From the NCBI GenBank assembly GCA_033961575.1, contig CM066736.1:90317352-90381351 (forward strand): a DNA stretch of 64,000 nucleotides. Direction: 5' to 3'. Position 1 is the stretch's first letter. The number at the start of each line of letters is the position of its first letter. A program made the position numbers and the translations under genes. Shown one piece after another: positions 35,803-48,660 of this stretch. A model generated the notes under the pieces. The model did not search any database. It saw only the letters and a list, made by a program, of their open reading frames with translations, and was not told the DNA's origin. The stretch comes from Aselliscus stoliczkanus (taxonomy: Eukaryota; Chordata; Mammalia; Chiroptera; Hipposideridae).

Positions 35803-36881
35803 GATGGCCAACAGGCATATGAAAAAAAGTTCAACCTCACTGGTCATTAGGGAAATGCAAATAAAAACCACAATGAGATACTACCTCACTCCAGTCAGAA
35901 TGGCTATCATCAATAAATCAACAAACAACAAGTGTTAGCGGGGCTGTGGGGAAAAGAGGACCCTGCTGCACTGTTGGTGGGATTGCAGATTGGTGCAGCC
36001 ACTATGGAAGTCAGTATGGAGGTATCTCAAAGAAATGGAAATAGAGCTACCTTTTGACCCAGCAATTCCACTCCTAGGTATTTATCCTAAAAAAAACAAG
36101 ACATTTATTCAAAAAAAGTTATGCACCCCTATGTTCATAGCAGCACTATTTACAATAGCTAAGACTTGGAAACAACCAAAATGCCCATTGGTAGATGATT
36201 GGATTAAGAAACTGTGGTATATTTATACAATGGAGTATTACTCCGCTATAAAGAAGAATGAAATCGTACCATTTGCAATGATATGGATGGACCTAGAGAC
36301 TATTATGTTAAGTGAAATAAGTCAGTCAGAGAAAGACAAATACCATATGATCTCACTCATATGTGGAATCTGAAAAACTGTATGAATGAGCAAAGTAAAC
36401 AGAAACTGTCTCATAGATATAGAGGAAAAATCAGGGTTGCTAATTGGGAGGGGGATGGGGATGAGGGAGAAGGGGAAGGGATTAGACAGCAAAAATAGGC
36501 AACTACAATATTGCCACTGGGATATGAAAAACAGTTAGGGGAATATAATTAATAATGTTGTAAATATTTTGTGGTGTGTCAGATGATCATAGGTCTTATT
36601 AGGGAGACCATCTCATAGATGGAGTAGAGGTTTGATCACTACACTGTATACCTGAAGCGGAGGTTGTATACCAACTGTAATTGAATATATATATAGATAG
36701 TCACGGGATGTGGATTACACTGTGGAAGAGAGTCACAGGAAGAGTAATAGATATATATGATATGGGGGGGTAGTGGGGTGGCGAATTGGGGGTGGGGGTT
36801 GTCACTTTGAGGGATAAAATGTATAACTATTGCACTGTGTTGTACACCTGAAACTAATTAAAAATAAATAAATTAATTTAA
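35803..36881 (+). mobile_element. 5'-truncated young L1 nested in the minus-strand L1
   Basis: The ORF2 C-terminus is open for 127 codons at 35990-36373 ([20 protein letters not shown] to the normal end). A 3' UTR with a polypurine run and the GTTGTACACCTGAAACTAAT end follow. AATGTTCTCTGTATC occurs on both sides (about 35788 and 36884), which is the target duplication and shows that the older minus-strand L1 was the target. Confidence 0.92.
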
Positions 36882-39800
36882 AAAATGTTCTCTGTATCTA
36901 TGAGTGTGTTTCTGTTTAATTTATTTATTTATTTTGTTTTTTAGTTTCCACGCATAAGTGAAATCACATTGCATCTGTCTTTCTCTGTATGACATAGTCC
37001 ACTCAGCATTGGACCCTCCAGGTCTATCCATGGCACCGCAGATGGCAAAAACCCATTCCCTTCCATGGCTGAGTAATATTCAATTGTATATATGTACCAC
37101 CTACTCCTTATTCATTCATCCATCTACACACACTCAGGATGCCTCCACATCTTGGCTGTTGTAAATAATGTTGCAATGAACACATGGATGCATAGGTTCC
37201 CTCAAAGTAGTGTTTTGGATTTCTTCAGATAAATACCCAAAAGTGGGATTACTGGGTCATTCTTTGTCTCTTATTATAGCTTTGTTTTAAAGTTTATTTT
37301 GCCTGGTATAAGTATTGCTACCTCAGATTCTTTTTCTTTTTCTATTTTCATTTTCTTAAAGAAAACTTTTTCCATCCCTTTACTTTCAGTCTCTGTATGT
37401 CTTTCAATCTGAAGGGAGTATCTTGTAAGCAGCATATGTGAAGGTTTTGTCTTCTTATCTATTCAGCCACCCTATGTTTTTGATTGAAGCATTCAGTCCA
37501 TTTACATGGAAAGTAATTGTTGATAGATATAATTGTTGATAGATATGTAGTTATTGCCATCTATTATTCAGATTTTTATTTTATTTTTTTCATCTTAAAG
37601 AAGTCCCTCTAATATTCCTTGTGATACTTGTTTGGTGGTGATAACTCCTGTAGCTTCTTGTCTGGGAAGCTCTTTATCTGTCCTTCAATTTTAAATGATA
37701 ATCTTGATGGATAGAGTAGTCTTGATTGGAGATCCTTGTTTTTCATCACTTTGACTATTTCTTGCCAATCCCTTCTGGCCTGCAAAGTTTCTATGAGAAA
37801 TCATCTGACAATCTTATTGGAGTTCCCTTTCCCTTGCTGCTTTTAGAACTCTCTTTGTCTTTCAACTTTGTCATTTTAATTATAATGTGTTTTGGTATGG
37901 GCCTGTTTTGGTTCATCTTGTTTGGGACTTTCTGCACTTCCTGGGCTTGTATGCTTATTTCCTTCATCAGGTTAGGAAAGTTTTCTGCAATTATTTCTTT
38001 AAATAGGTTCTCAATCCCTTGCTTTCTCTCTTCTTCTGGTAACCATATGATGCAAATGTTGTTGCTCTTGATATTGTCCCAGAAGTCTCTTAACCTGTCC
38101 TCATTTTTTTGGATCCTTTTTTCCTTTTGCTGCTCTGATTGGCTGTTTTCTGCTACCTTGTCTTCCACATAGCCTATTCATCTATTCATTACATAGCTGC
38201 TTCATCTAGTCTGCTCGTGATTTCTTGTAGTGCATTCTTCATTTCAGCTATTGTATTCTTCACTTCTGACTAGTTCTTTTTTTTTTATGATTCTATGTCT
38301 TTTTTTTTTTTAGGGCAGTGTCACTGGCCCTCATATGTGGGATCCGAACCAGGGCCGCTGGCATCCCAAGGCAGCTCTTAACCACCACGCCACTTGGTGG
38401 GCCCGGTTCTATGTCTTTTTTAATGCTTGCTATCTCTTTGTCTAAGTTCTCACTAAGTTCCTTGAGCATTCTTATTACCAGTGTTTTGAACTCTGTCTCT
38501 GGTAGTTATTTGCCCCCATTTCGTTTAGTTATTTTTCTGGAGTTTTCTCCCATTCTTTCATTTGGGACATATTTCTTTATTTCCTCATTTTGGCTGCCTC
38601 TCTGTGTTTGCTTGTATGTATTAGGTAGATCTGCTACATCTCCCAGGCTTTCCAAGTGGCCTTGTATAGTAGGTGCCCAGTGGAGCCCAATGGCACAGTT
38701 TCCCTGGTCACCTGTTATGGGTGCTCCAGGAATGTCCCTGGTGTCAGTTGTGTGTGGTCTCCTGTTATATTTGATACTTGATTACTACTGCCACATTAGT
38801 GGATGGTATTGACCCTTAGGTTGACTGTCTGTGACATTTGGCCATATCTCCCACTTATGGGCTGCTCTACAGGGGGCTTCCCACATGGAGGAGGATTCAC
38901 CCTTGTGGGTTCTGGTGCCTGGGTGACACTCTGTTGTGGTCTGAAGCCGACCTCCAAGTATGTTGGTTCTGGGGCCTTTTGGGAGGGGCTCTGGGGCAGG
39001 CCCAGTTCAGCTACTGTCTATGACCCATTGGGGAATCTCTGGTAGAAACTACAAAGTGATCCACAATTTCTCTCTGCCTTTGCTGGATCTGGAGGCACAT
39101 GGGGAAGGCCAAACTGTGAATTGAGGATGGCTGCCACCAATACTGGATCTGCAATATCTCCACAAGAAGCCAGGACACACTGAGGCCTTCCTTTGGTTGG
39201 CACCTCCCATAAGGTTCAGCTATTGATAAATCCTTGTGTGGTACATTGTTGAATGTGATGGGATCTTAGTGAGTCACCAGAGTGGAACAAGAAGAGCTCT
39301 CCAGACCAATTCAGATTCCGATTTGGCAATAAGCACGGAGGAGGGCTCAAAACAAGAAAGATGGCCCCCACCTGCCAGCTGTATGGCATCCATCTTTCAG
39401 TCCTCACTCTGGAGCCACACACCTCAGTCAGCCCCCCATATGTCTCTGACACCCCAGAGTCACTGTACCTCCACCAGAGCCCAGGGTGAGTGTCTGTGAG
39501 TGAGACTGTGCAGGCCTTTTAAGAGGATGTCTGGGTTTCTCAAAGTTTTTTCTCCCACCCTGATGATTGGAATCCCCTGATTTCTACAGCCAGATGTTGT
39601 GGGAGCTCCTCTTCCTGGCAGTTTAGACTGGTACTATAGGCTGGAGAGCCTGATGTAGGGCTGGGGTCTCTTTCTCTTCTGTGGGAAATCTCTGTGGCCA
39701 AAATATCCTTCCTAACTTTCATCCGCCACATGAAGATTTGGGACTGGCCCGTTTTATGTCTCCATCCCTCTTATCAGTCTGGATGTGGCTTCTTTTTTAT

Positions 39801-39948
39801 ATCCTTAGCTATAAAATTTCTGTTTAGCTAGACTTAAGATGGTTCTCCAGGTTGATTACTCTATAATTTCATTGGAATTTTGATGTGTTCACAGGATAAG
39901 GTAAGCACAGCATTCATCTACTCTGCCATCTTGGATCTCCACCATCAA
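36882..39948 (-). mobile_element. L1 5' UTR, ORF1 and start of ORF2, internally deleted
   Basis: Read right to left it starts GGAGATCCAAGATGGCAGAG, the usual L1 5' start, at about 39,945. About 1.5 kb of 5' UTR follows. ORF1 is open at 37791-38168 (RLRDFWDNIKSNNICII, then ENLFKEIIAENFPNL), the RNA-binding protein core. The ORF2 endonuclease start follows near 37.5 kb. At about 37,260 it jumps to the ORF2 3' end (36.89-37.26 kb), so most of ORF2 is missing. A SINE interrupts it at 38.3-38.4 kb. With 35127-35802 it makes one element. Confidence 0.9.
38305..38406 (-). mobile_element. tRNA-derived SINE, short form, inside L1
   Basis: On the minus strand it reads GGGCCCACCAAGTGGCGTGG, then GGTTCGGATCCCACATATG and a poly(A) tail. 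TTCTATGTCTTTTT at about 38291 and 38407 is the target duplication. It interrupts the L1 region upstream of ORF1. Confidence 0.9.
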
Positions 39949-39949
39949 T

Positions 39950-41020
39950 AGATTTCTTAATAGTCATGTGGATGACAGTCATTTTTTTTTTTGTCTGAAA
40001 ATTACATTATTTTTATATCATTGACCAGTTTATTTCAGGTTCATGATGAGGAACTTGGTCTTTTTGTTCAAAGAAGATAATACTATAGTGGGTACTAGAA
40101 AGAAAATACCACAAATTTTCATAGCACTGTTATTACTGCTGGATGGGAGCCTGTTAAGAGGCACATAGAAAATAACTTTGGGATCAGGGAAAACTCTCTA
40201 GAGGAAATGTGACTTAAGCTGAGACTTGAAAAATGAAAATGTAAGAAATATGGTATTTGTAAGTGAGATAGAGTTTAGTTTCAAGCAGAGAAAATGATGC
40301 ATAAGCCAAAGACATGAAAAAATATGATGAATTAAAAAAATAGTATAGCTAAAACAAAACACAAAAATATCTGTATTAGCAGGTTTTTATCACATAGGGT
40401 TTCTACAAATCATGTAAGGAGTTGGACTTTAAGAGAAATGAGTATGAAGTAGGAAAGGAGAGGGTCACTATTAGATAATTATTGTTACAAGCTTACTTTG
40501 GTGAAAATATGAGGAACACACTGGAAAAAGTGAAAGAGTGAGTGAGAAGAGAATACAATACAGTTGTAATAATCCAGAAAACAGTGTTGATGTGGATGTG
40601 ATGACATTTTGTCAGTAGGATTCAATACAATTATATAGGAGAGATTCTATAACTTATAAAGAAGAGAAGCTGGTGATGGAAGGTGATAGATTGAGGAGAT
40701 AGAATCGTGAAAGATGATATCTGCATTTCTGATTTTACGTAAGTGGAGAGCAGTTCCATTAATTAAGATAGGGAACATAGGAAGAGAATGACTCTGTTAA
40801 GTAATCAATGATTATTTGTTGTTTGACTCTTTTGCACTAAGCATTGTTTTACATGCCAGATTTCAAAAAAGAATGAACAGAACCCATTCGGTTTAGGGAA
40901 TTCTCTGTAAGCAGTTAGGTAGAAATATCCTCTAGGTAGTTATTTATGTGTGCCTTGGGTTTAGAAAGCAAATACGAGAGCAGAATATATTTGAGAATGA
41001 TCAATAATTCAATTTAGGTT
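39950..41020. other. No gene recognised
   Basis: Possibly includes old L2-like pieces (for example 40800-40875). No coding evidence. Confidence 0.45.
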
Positions 41021-41068
41021 AGATTAGATTAGATTAGATTAGATTAGATTAGATTAGATTAGATTAGA
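41021..41068. repeat. (AGATT)n microsatellite
   Basis: Nine tandem AGATT units plus a partial one. Confidence 0.97.
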
Positions 41069-41169
41069 ATCTTTGCTTCAGATTATTAGAATTGGTTGTT
41101 AAGAGCATCAGCCCTGGAGCCAGTCAGTCTACTTAGGTGTGAACACTAACCCTATTTCTTACAGATTCT

Positions 41170-41300
41170 TTGTCTTTATATATTCAGCATTATAGCTTCA
41201 TCATCTGTAAAATGGAGATAACAGAAGTGTTGAAACGATTGTTGTAAGGATTAAATAAATACACCTAAGAATAATGATAAAAATTGTATAAATTAATTTA
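41170..41300 (+). repeat. MIR SINE
   Basis: CATCATCTGTAAAATGGAGA and GATTGTTGTAAGGATTAAAT. Confidence 0.75.
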
Positions 41301-41884
41301 CACAAGTGTTGGTCCAAGGTCTGGAAAATGTTAAGAGATCAATAAAGGGTAATTTTGCTTTGTTTTATTATGTTTTCTCAGAATAGTATAGAAAAAGGAA
41401 ATTTCTAGGATGGGTTTACAATAAAAATAAAAAAAGACATTGACATGAGAGTTTCCAAACAATAATATCTGAATAATAATATCTTACTTAGCATGTAATG
41501 ATAAATGAAGACAAGGAGGTATCAGAAATAAAAGTGTCAATGAACTGGAGGCCCTGGTGCTGTAGGAGAATTCTGTGTTGAGAGTAATTGAAGGAGACAG
41601 TGAGAAGGAATATAATCATGTTCAAAGGCTGTTTAAAACTTCTCATGACATTGTTCTTATTAGCTATATATTTCATCATATGAAAGAATCATCATAAATT
41701 TAATAATTTCCTACCAACTGAATGCTCTTCCCTCCTAGCTGTTTTGACAGGTCAAAATTTTCAGATGTTTGTCTTTGCCAATGATAATGGTCATAATATA
41801 ATCAACAGAACATATGAGTGCCATTAGCATTATGTATTTTCTCAACTACTCAGAGAAAAACTCTTACAAGGTGCATTTTGTCAT

Positions 41885-41960
41885 TCTTTTTTTACGTTTT
41901 AAAATTTTCTTTTTTAATTACCATTGACATACAATATTATATTAGTTTCATGTGTACATT
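41885..41960 (-). mobile_element. Short L1 3' end
   Basis: AATTACCATTGACATACAAT and TTAGTTTCATGTGTACA are the reverse complement of an L1 tail, with a T-rich run (poly(A) on the minus strand) before it. Confidence 0.65.
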
Positions 41961-41969
41961 CTTAATTGA

Positions 41970-42035
41970 TAGATGAGATAACCAAGGCTCAGAAGTTAAA
42001 TGACTTGCTCAAGATCACAAAGGTTATAAGTGAAG
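41970..42035 (+). repeat. MIR fragment
   Basis: GAGATAACCAAGGCTCAGAA and TGACTTGCTCAAGATCACAA, near the 3' side of the intact receptor. Confidence 0.65.
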
Positions 42036-42191
42036 GGGACTAGTAGAAGTGCTTTTTTTCCAAAGGTCACATTTTTTTTCTGCCATACCATGCCATTTTT
42101 CAAACAAACATTCTTTATTTCCTAAGAATAATTTGACACAAGTAAATTTACTGTATCCAAAGGTATAACTCCCTAAGTGAATAGATCAGGC

Positions 42192-43124
42192 TCAAATTCT
42201 ATGGAAAGAGAAAAGGCGATTGATACCATTCTGTATCTGTTTGGTCTTAATACTATAGATTATTGGATTCATAAATGGAGGGAAAAGGAAATAGACATAG
42301 CTCATAATAATGTGAGTTATATGTGGCACATATTTCCCAAATCTGTGAATGAAGGTGAGCCCAGCCACAGTGACATAAAAAACCAGAGCACAGCTAATAT
42401 GGGACACACAAGTGTTTAAGGCCTTAGCCTGCTCTTTACCTGAAGCAACTTCCATGACAGTCTTAAGGATTAGCATGTAAGAGATAAGGATAAGGATAGA
42501 GTCCAAGAAACCAATTAATGAGATCAGTGCTATAGGATAGAGTCTATTGAAGGTGGTATCAGCACAGGCCAGTTTGATCACATCCTGGTGCAGGCAGAAG
42601 GCATGGGAGAGATCATGGGATCTGCAGTAGGGGAATCCAGCGAGGGTGATGATCATGGGCACAATAAGTGTAAATCCTCTCATTAGAACCCCTAGACCTA
42701 ACTTCACCACCTTAGCATTGGTGAGAATGGAGGTGTATCTCAGGGGATTGCAGATGGCAATAAAACGATCATAAGCCATGATGAGCAAGACTCCGGACTC
42801 CACAATAGAGAGTGAATGGATTAGATAGGCCTGGAAGTAGCAGGCTCCATGGCTGATCTCTCTGTGATCCAGCCACAGAACACCAAGCACGGTGGGCATC
42901 GTTGTCAAAGTCACTCCAAGGTCTGTGGCTGCCAATATAGCCAGAAAGTAGTACATAGGCTCACGAAGAGTGTGGTCTTCTCTGATAAGGAAGAGGAGGG
43001 TGCCATTGCCGAGGAGTATAGACACATAGATGATAAAGAAGCCTAGGGAAATCCAAGGATGAAGTATCTCCAGACCTGGGAAGCCAGTCAGTAGAAAAGG
43101 GGCAGCACTGATGTTGGACCACAT
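42192..43124 (-). CDS. Olfactory receptor, OR51B subfamily, intact
   Basis: This intact 310-residue class I odorant receptor is in one exon. It starts [10 protein letters not shown], with a sequon at 4-6. GN is at 39-40, PMYYFL at 56-61 and Cys95 in the first outer loop. The complete [15 protein letters not shown] block is at 116-130. [15 protein letters not shown] is at about 173-187, KALNTCVSH at 234-242 and [10 protein letters not shown] at 282-291. It is the only copy of the four that keeps the DRY-type arginine. It lies between the OR51B2 and OR51B5 counterparts, where human has the pseudogene OR51B3P. Its first half also resembles human OR51B6. The subfamily is clear; the exact orthologue is not. 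Confidence 0.9.
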   Translation of the reverse strand: MWSNISAAPFLLTGFPGLEILHPWISLGFFIIYVSILLGNGTLLFLIREDHTLREPMYYFLAILAATDLGVTLTTMPTVLGVLWLDHREISHGACYFQAYLIHSLSIVESGVLLIMAYDRFIAICNPLRYTSILTNAKVVKLGLGVLMRGFTLIVPMIITLAGFPYCRSHDLSHAFCLHQDVIKLACADTTFNRLYPIALISLIGFLDSILILISYMLILKTVMEVASGKEQAKALNTCVSHISCALVFYVTVAGLTFIHRFGKYVPHITHIIMSYVYFLFPPFMNPIIYSIKTKQIQNGINRLFSFHRI

Positions 43125-43129
43125 CGTGG

Positions 43130-44235
43130 ATCCCTGAAGTTGAAACAGAAAATGGTCTCTCTAAGTGAGCCCCATCCTGTAGAAATATAATTTGAGCCAC
43201 ATATGTGATTTAAATTTTCTAGTAGCCACAGTAAAAGAATAAAAAGGGAAGAGTTAGAAATAATTTTAATAATGTATTTTATTTAATCTGCTATATTCAA
43301 AATATTATCATTTCAAAATGTAATCAGTATAAAATCATGCATGAGATATTTCATATTTTATTACACAATGCTTCAAAATGCAGTATGTACTTTACACTAA
43401 CAGAAAAATTCAAACTCAAGCTAACCACAGGCTACAGTATTGAACAGTATACCTCAAAACTATAAAATTATTTTTGCCACATCATTTGAAACATAAGAAA
43501 CTACAGTCTTTGTATCAAATTGTGCTCAACCTGTACCCCTCCATAAATTTATTATCCCATTTCTCTAAATACAATATTTTGTAATCCCTCATTTTCTTGG
43601 TCATAATCTTCTGCTAAAGCTTGCCCAAATGTCTGATCTGAACTCATTTGAAATCCAACCCCTTTCTAGTTTTGCCTTCTAGCTTCTTCTCATCTCTATT
43701 ATAAACATATTTTACATTGTATGGAAGACCTCAATACTTTAATTTTGGACTCACCATTCATATTATATGTTTATTGATTCAACAAATAGGAATTGATACC
43801 TACATAAATGAGAAATTAGATTGATCATTAAGGACATAAATCTCATGATCTTGTGAGAAACAAAAAATAAGGTCTCTTTGGGTTATGCCATCCTTACTTG
43901 AATTGAAGCTCAAATTATAATTTGTATGGATAAATTATTACACAATCCCACAAAACCAACTCACTCAAGGAGGCTCAAAGAGGGGTGCCTAAAGTCTGTC
44001 CTGGTATCTTCTAAACTCATGGGATTGTTATATTACTAAACTTTATGGAGTTTACAACTTTTTGCTTCAAGAAGTATTGTATTTAATTCCAGAAGACAGA
44101 AGATGGAAACTTGGAAGTGGCACTTTTTTTTTCAATTCCTACATTTTAACTAAAAGCAATTATATTTATCTCTGTTATTCAGTGTTTTGATATATCTTGC
44201 TTCTTTAAATCTCAGTTTGTAGTAAATGCAGTGAA
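43130..44235. other. Upstream of the intact OR51B gene, no feature recognised
   Basis: AT-rich sequence before the old L1 tail. No promoter can be placed. Confidence 0.5.
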
Positions 44236-44239
44236 TATA

Positions 44240-45115
44240 GTAGTAAAAAAGCAGATATTTACATACTTATTAGTATGGCCAAAATCCACACCACCAAATG
44301 CTGGTGAGAATATGGAGTAACAGGAACTCTCATACATTATTGGTGGGAATGCAAAATTGAACAGTCACTTTGGAAGATAGCTTGGTGGTTTCTTACAAAC
44401 CTAAGCGTACTCCTACCATACAATCCAACAATCATGCTCCTTGGTATTTGTCCAGAAGAGTTACAAACTTATGCCTACACAAAAATCTGTCCAGTTCTAT
44501 TTAGCAGCTTTATTTAAATTGTCAAAACTTGGAAGCAAACGAGATATCCTTCAATAGGTAAATGGATAAACGGTAGTAAATCAAAACAATGGAATATTAT
44601 TCAGCACTAACAAGAAATAAACTATCAAGCCATGAAAAAACATAGCGGAAACTTAAATGCATATTACTACATGAAAGAAGCCAATCTACAAAGGCCACAT
44701 ATTGTACGATTCCAATATATGACTTTCCAGGAAAGTCAAAACTATGTAGTCAATAAAAAAATCCATGGTTGCCAAGAGTGGGGGGAAGGGGATGAAGAGG
44801 GAAAACAGAGAATTTTTCGGGCTGTGAAATGCTCTGCACAATATTACAATGATGGATATACATCATTATACTCTTGTCCAAACCCATAGAATGCACAACA
44901 CCAAGAGTGAACCTTAAGGTAAACTATGGACTTCAGGTGCTTATGATGTCAATAAGGTTTATCCTTGGTTAAAAGAAAAGAACCTTTCTGGTTGATGGTG
45001 TTGATCACAATGAGGCTAAGCATGTTTAGGAACAAGGGGAAATCTCTGTACTTTTCCTCTCAATTTTGCTGTAAATCTAAGACTTCTAAAAAAATTGTCT
45101 TTAAATAAAAGCATG
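44240..45115 (+). mobile_element. Old L1 3' end
   Basis: Resembles the ORF2 C-terminus and 3' UTR: GGTGGGAATGCAAAATTGAA, ATGGAATATTATTCAGCACT, then GGTTGCCAAGAGTGGGGG and an AATAAAAGC end. Several frameshifts are present. Confidence 0.85.
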
Positions 45116-45599
45116 TAGTATCCCTAAACTTTTATAACTTGTAGTCTAATGAGATGGATGCACATTAAACATTTGTTTATCATTAGAGACTTATATAAAA
45201 AAGTGAAAATAAATGTAGAATGCTAATATCTTAGTAAATGCAAAATAAATACTAATGAGTAATAAATGCAAATAGCTTTTCTCATCTTTTTTAAAATTAG
45301 TATTCGCCTTTTAATCTAAACAATTAAGTTTTTGTTTCCCTTAAGAACTCTCATTTTTGCTTTTTTAAATAACTCTCATTATTTCATTCTCCTTTTCTAC
45401 TTTAGCTGCTGTCCACAGCCCATTCAGGCATCTTACTTTGTCAAATAATTGTTAGAAATAAACATTATTTTACATGTATTGTAAAGAAATACACATATTG
45501 AAAAATAAAGTTTATTTTCTCACCAGCTACTTTTTAGTACGTATGGTAATGAAAATTTTAAAATTCACCCCATCACCACCACCACGGCCACCACCACAA

Positions 45600-46190
45600 A
45601 CACACACCAAGATTCTCTATCCTAATCCCTGTGTTATCAGCCTGTGAACATAATGAAATATCATGTTTGTGATTATACAGATGCATTAAAGGTTACTGAC
45701 GAGTTGATTTTAGTTCATCAAAGGGAGATTATATGGGTAGACCTAATCTAATCACATGAGCCCTTAAAAGCAAATATTTTTCACAGATTAGTGGTGGAAT
45801 AAGAACTCAAAGTGATTCAAATTTGAGAATGACTTTACAGTTGCTGGTTTGAGGTTGTAGGGGGTCACATAAGAAGGCCACTTCAAAGAGCAGAGAGAGG
45901 GTTCCTGCAGACAGTCTGCAAAAATGCAAGGACCTCAGACTTAATGGTCACAGGACAGAGTTCTACCAACAGTATGAATGAGTTTGGAACTGGATTCTTC
46001 TCTAGACCCTTCATACAAGAGCCCAGCTCAGCTATCACCTTGATTTTTGCCTTAAGATACCCTAAGCAGAGAACACAATCAAGCCTACTAGACTTCTGAC
46101 CTACAGAAATGTGTTATTATAAAAGAGTTTTGATTTAAGCAACACAGTTTGTGGTCATTTGTTACATAGCAATAGAAAACTAATGCAGTA
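45600..46190 (+). repeat. MaLR-type LTR (MLT1-like)
   Basis: The 3' half has TATCACCTTGATTTTTGCCT and a TTAAGCAACACAGTTTGTGG, GTTACATAGCAATAGAAAAC end, the usual MLT1 finish. It is an old LTR of the ERVL-MaLR class. No internal protein-coding part is seen. Confidence 0.7.
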
Positions 46191-46194
46191 AGGA

Positions 46195-47580
46195 TTGCTA
46201 TTATCCATATCTTACTACTAATAATAAACTAATATCTAGAGAGTTTATATAAGTTAGTTATTATGTCAATTAGCTATTGCCACAAAATTGCTACATGACA
46301 AAGCCCTATACAGCTTCAATAGCTTCCAACATTACACATTTATTTTCCACTCATGTGCATTGTTCAGCTAAGTTGGGGTCACCTTGGATGAGTACCTTTG
46401 GTGATTTCTGCCTCTCTTGCTCATGCACCTGAGATCCAGCTGGATATCATCTCCATGCTATCATTTTTTCTGCTCCTTCCTTTTTATATCTATTCCACTT
46501 TTCTTGGGGTTATTACAATCTTACCTCTCATTTTGCCCTCTCCCTCTAGCTAAATCTCACATCTTATTATTAACATATTGATTCACTGCCTGGCTGGTGT
46601 GCTGATGGTTAAACTGATTTAAGTAAGTACACTGACTTCCAAGTAATACTTACTGATGTGTAATTGGCTAATGTGTAAGCTGACTTACCCACAAAATACC
46701 TTTTTCTAAACAAATGTCATATCTATTTAAGAGTTACCAATAACTTACCAACTACCTGCATATGTGGTACCATAAGGCCCTCCAGACTCCAACTTTTCCC
46801 CAGTTATGGACATGATTAATCAATCCTGACTTTGTGTTACCCACTGGAGCTTTTATATAATGATCATTTCCCAGCCTTACTGGAACAGCAACTTTTAAGG
46901 ACAGGCACTGGGGTGAGAACACATACACACAGTTTTGTCCTATAACATAGAAATAACCAAACCACTGAAGGAAAAAGGCACAAAGAAAAGGAAAGATATG
47001 GCATGAAGGTCACATAGGGAGATGTGAGCAAAAGAATACTGAACACAGAGAATACCAAGAGGAGGAGAAGATGTAATATAGAGACCTGCATATGTCATGT
47101 GACTCTGCCCTGCACATTCACACTAACATCAGTCTCTCTTCCCCTTACTGCCTTTTCCAAACAATATTTCTGCTGTAGGAAAAAATATTCTTAATGCCCT
47201 GGGCTGATGAGAAAATTTGGTAGCAGTCTAAATCTCTTGATTATCCAGGTAAGCACCCATGACAAAAAAAAATGACTGCTTATCTCTGAGAGTTGGCATT
47301 TTCTAGGAAGTTGAACTTTTATATTGCAATCTGTTACACTGGACAGAATCCACAGAGACAAATAATAGCTTTCCTCCATTTTCTATTTACCTTCTTGCAA
47401 CATTTACATGAAGGAAGAGTAGTATGAGAAGAGCAGTCATCTTTATTTTTTTCTCTCTGTTATCTCCATTTCATTTCCCCATGGTCACCAGAGCCTTATC
47501 TGGGGCACTAGGAATTAAGGGGAGATGTAATTGCTTGGTCTTGATGTAGATCTTGTTGCAACGGTTATCTTTGAAGACTG
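46195..47580. other. No gene recognised
   Basis: Nothing firm. The stretch 46265-46450 has wording faintly like an LTR or L1 repeat. Confidence 0.4.
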
Positions 47581-47583
47581 TTG

Positions 47584-47690
47584 GGCCGGCCAAGTGGCAC
47601 GGTGGTTAAGCGCTGGCTTGGGAAGCCAGCGGCCCTGGTTCGGTCCCACATATGAGGCCAGTGACACTGCCCTCAAAAAAAAAAAAAAAA
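47584..47690 (+). mobile_element. tRNA-derived SINE, short form
   Basis: GGGCCGGCCAAGTGGCACGG head, GGCCAGTGACACTGCCCTC end and 19 A's. AAGACTGTT on both sides is the likely target duplication. The long tail and near-consensus body suggest a young copy. Confidence 0.92.
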
Positions 47691-48224
47691 AAAGACTGTT
47701 AACAGTATTAATTGGTGAAGTTATCTGTATGGAAAACTGGTTCTCCAGGGTTCCTCCGGCTACAGATAATTAAGCCTTTGGGATATCTTTTCCTGGCCTC
47801 TTTTGGGGAAACAGATGGGCCCCCAGAGCTGTGTCCTGTAATCCTACATTTTCATTACAGACAGGAAGCAGAATTGTAGCTTTATCCAGCAGATGTAAGT
47901 CATGCTGTCAATTCACCTTTGTCCTTTCTGACCTCCAACTCAAAAGAGAAGATACCATCAAAACTACATTTGACTTTGTCATTCCTGAGTTCTGGAACAA
48001 GTAAACTCACTAAACTTAGAGGAAGCCTCATCATTTCCTTACACTTACCTTTCTTTGGTCTTCATATAAGATCACTCGCTATAGTACTTGACATTGCTTT
48101 CTTGAAGTGATATTTTCTCATAAATGAGTACAATTGCTGATAAATTCAAAGAGTAAGATTTTTACCTGTCTCAGCCTTACCCATAGGTTATAGTTCTTGC
48201 CTCTAGGACAATTCAAATCAAGCA

Positions 48225-48660
48225 AAAAAAATTTTGTGGTATACAATGAAATATTACTCAGCCAAAAAAGATGAAATACTGCCATTTGCAACAACATGGG
48301 TGGATCTTGAGATTATCATGCTAAGTGAAATAAGTCAGACAGAAAAAAATCAAGAACTATATGACTTCACTCATGTGGCATATAAACCTGAAAGCAACAA
48401 ATGAAAAAGACAAACAAACAAGCAACAACTCATAGACACAGACAACAGTTTAGTGGTTACCAGAGCATAAGGGGGAAGGAGAGGAAGTAGAATAGGATAA
48501 AGGGGGTCAAAAATGTGGTGATGGAAGGAGAACTGACTGGGTGGTGCATACACAATGCAATGTATAGGTGATGTATTATAGAATTACACACTTGAAATCT
48601 ATATTTTACTAACCAATGTCACCCCAATAAATTTAATAAAATCAATAAGTAAAATAATTT
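48225..48660 (+). mobile_element. L1 3' end
   Basis: AATATTACTCAGCC, CATGCTAAGTGAAATAAGTC and a 3' UTR ending ACCAATGTCACCCCAATAAA. It is the same tail type as the L1 ending at 33.72 kb. Confidence 0.88.

Noticed and set aside
37791..38168. 125-codon minus-strand open frame as a host gene
   Set aside because: It is L1 ORF1 (RLRDFWDNIKS and ENLFKEIIAENFPN motifs) inside a deleted L1.
38318..39499. Several open frames of 60-164 codons in a GC-richer block
   Set aside because: They lie in the L1 5' UTR and a SINE and show no domain. The block is not a CpG-island gene promoter.
47584..47650. tRNA-like sequence as a true tRNA gene
   Set aside because: It is the head of a SINE with a poly(A) tail and target duplications. 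No cloverleaf with a proper acceptor stem was seen in any copy.
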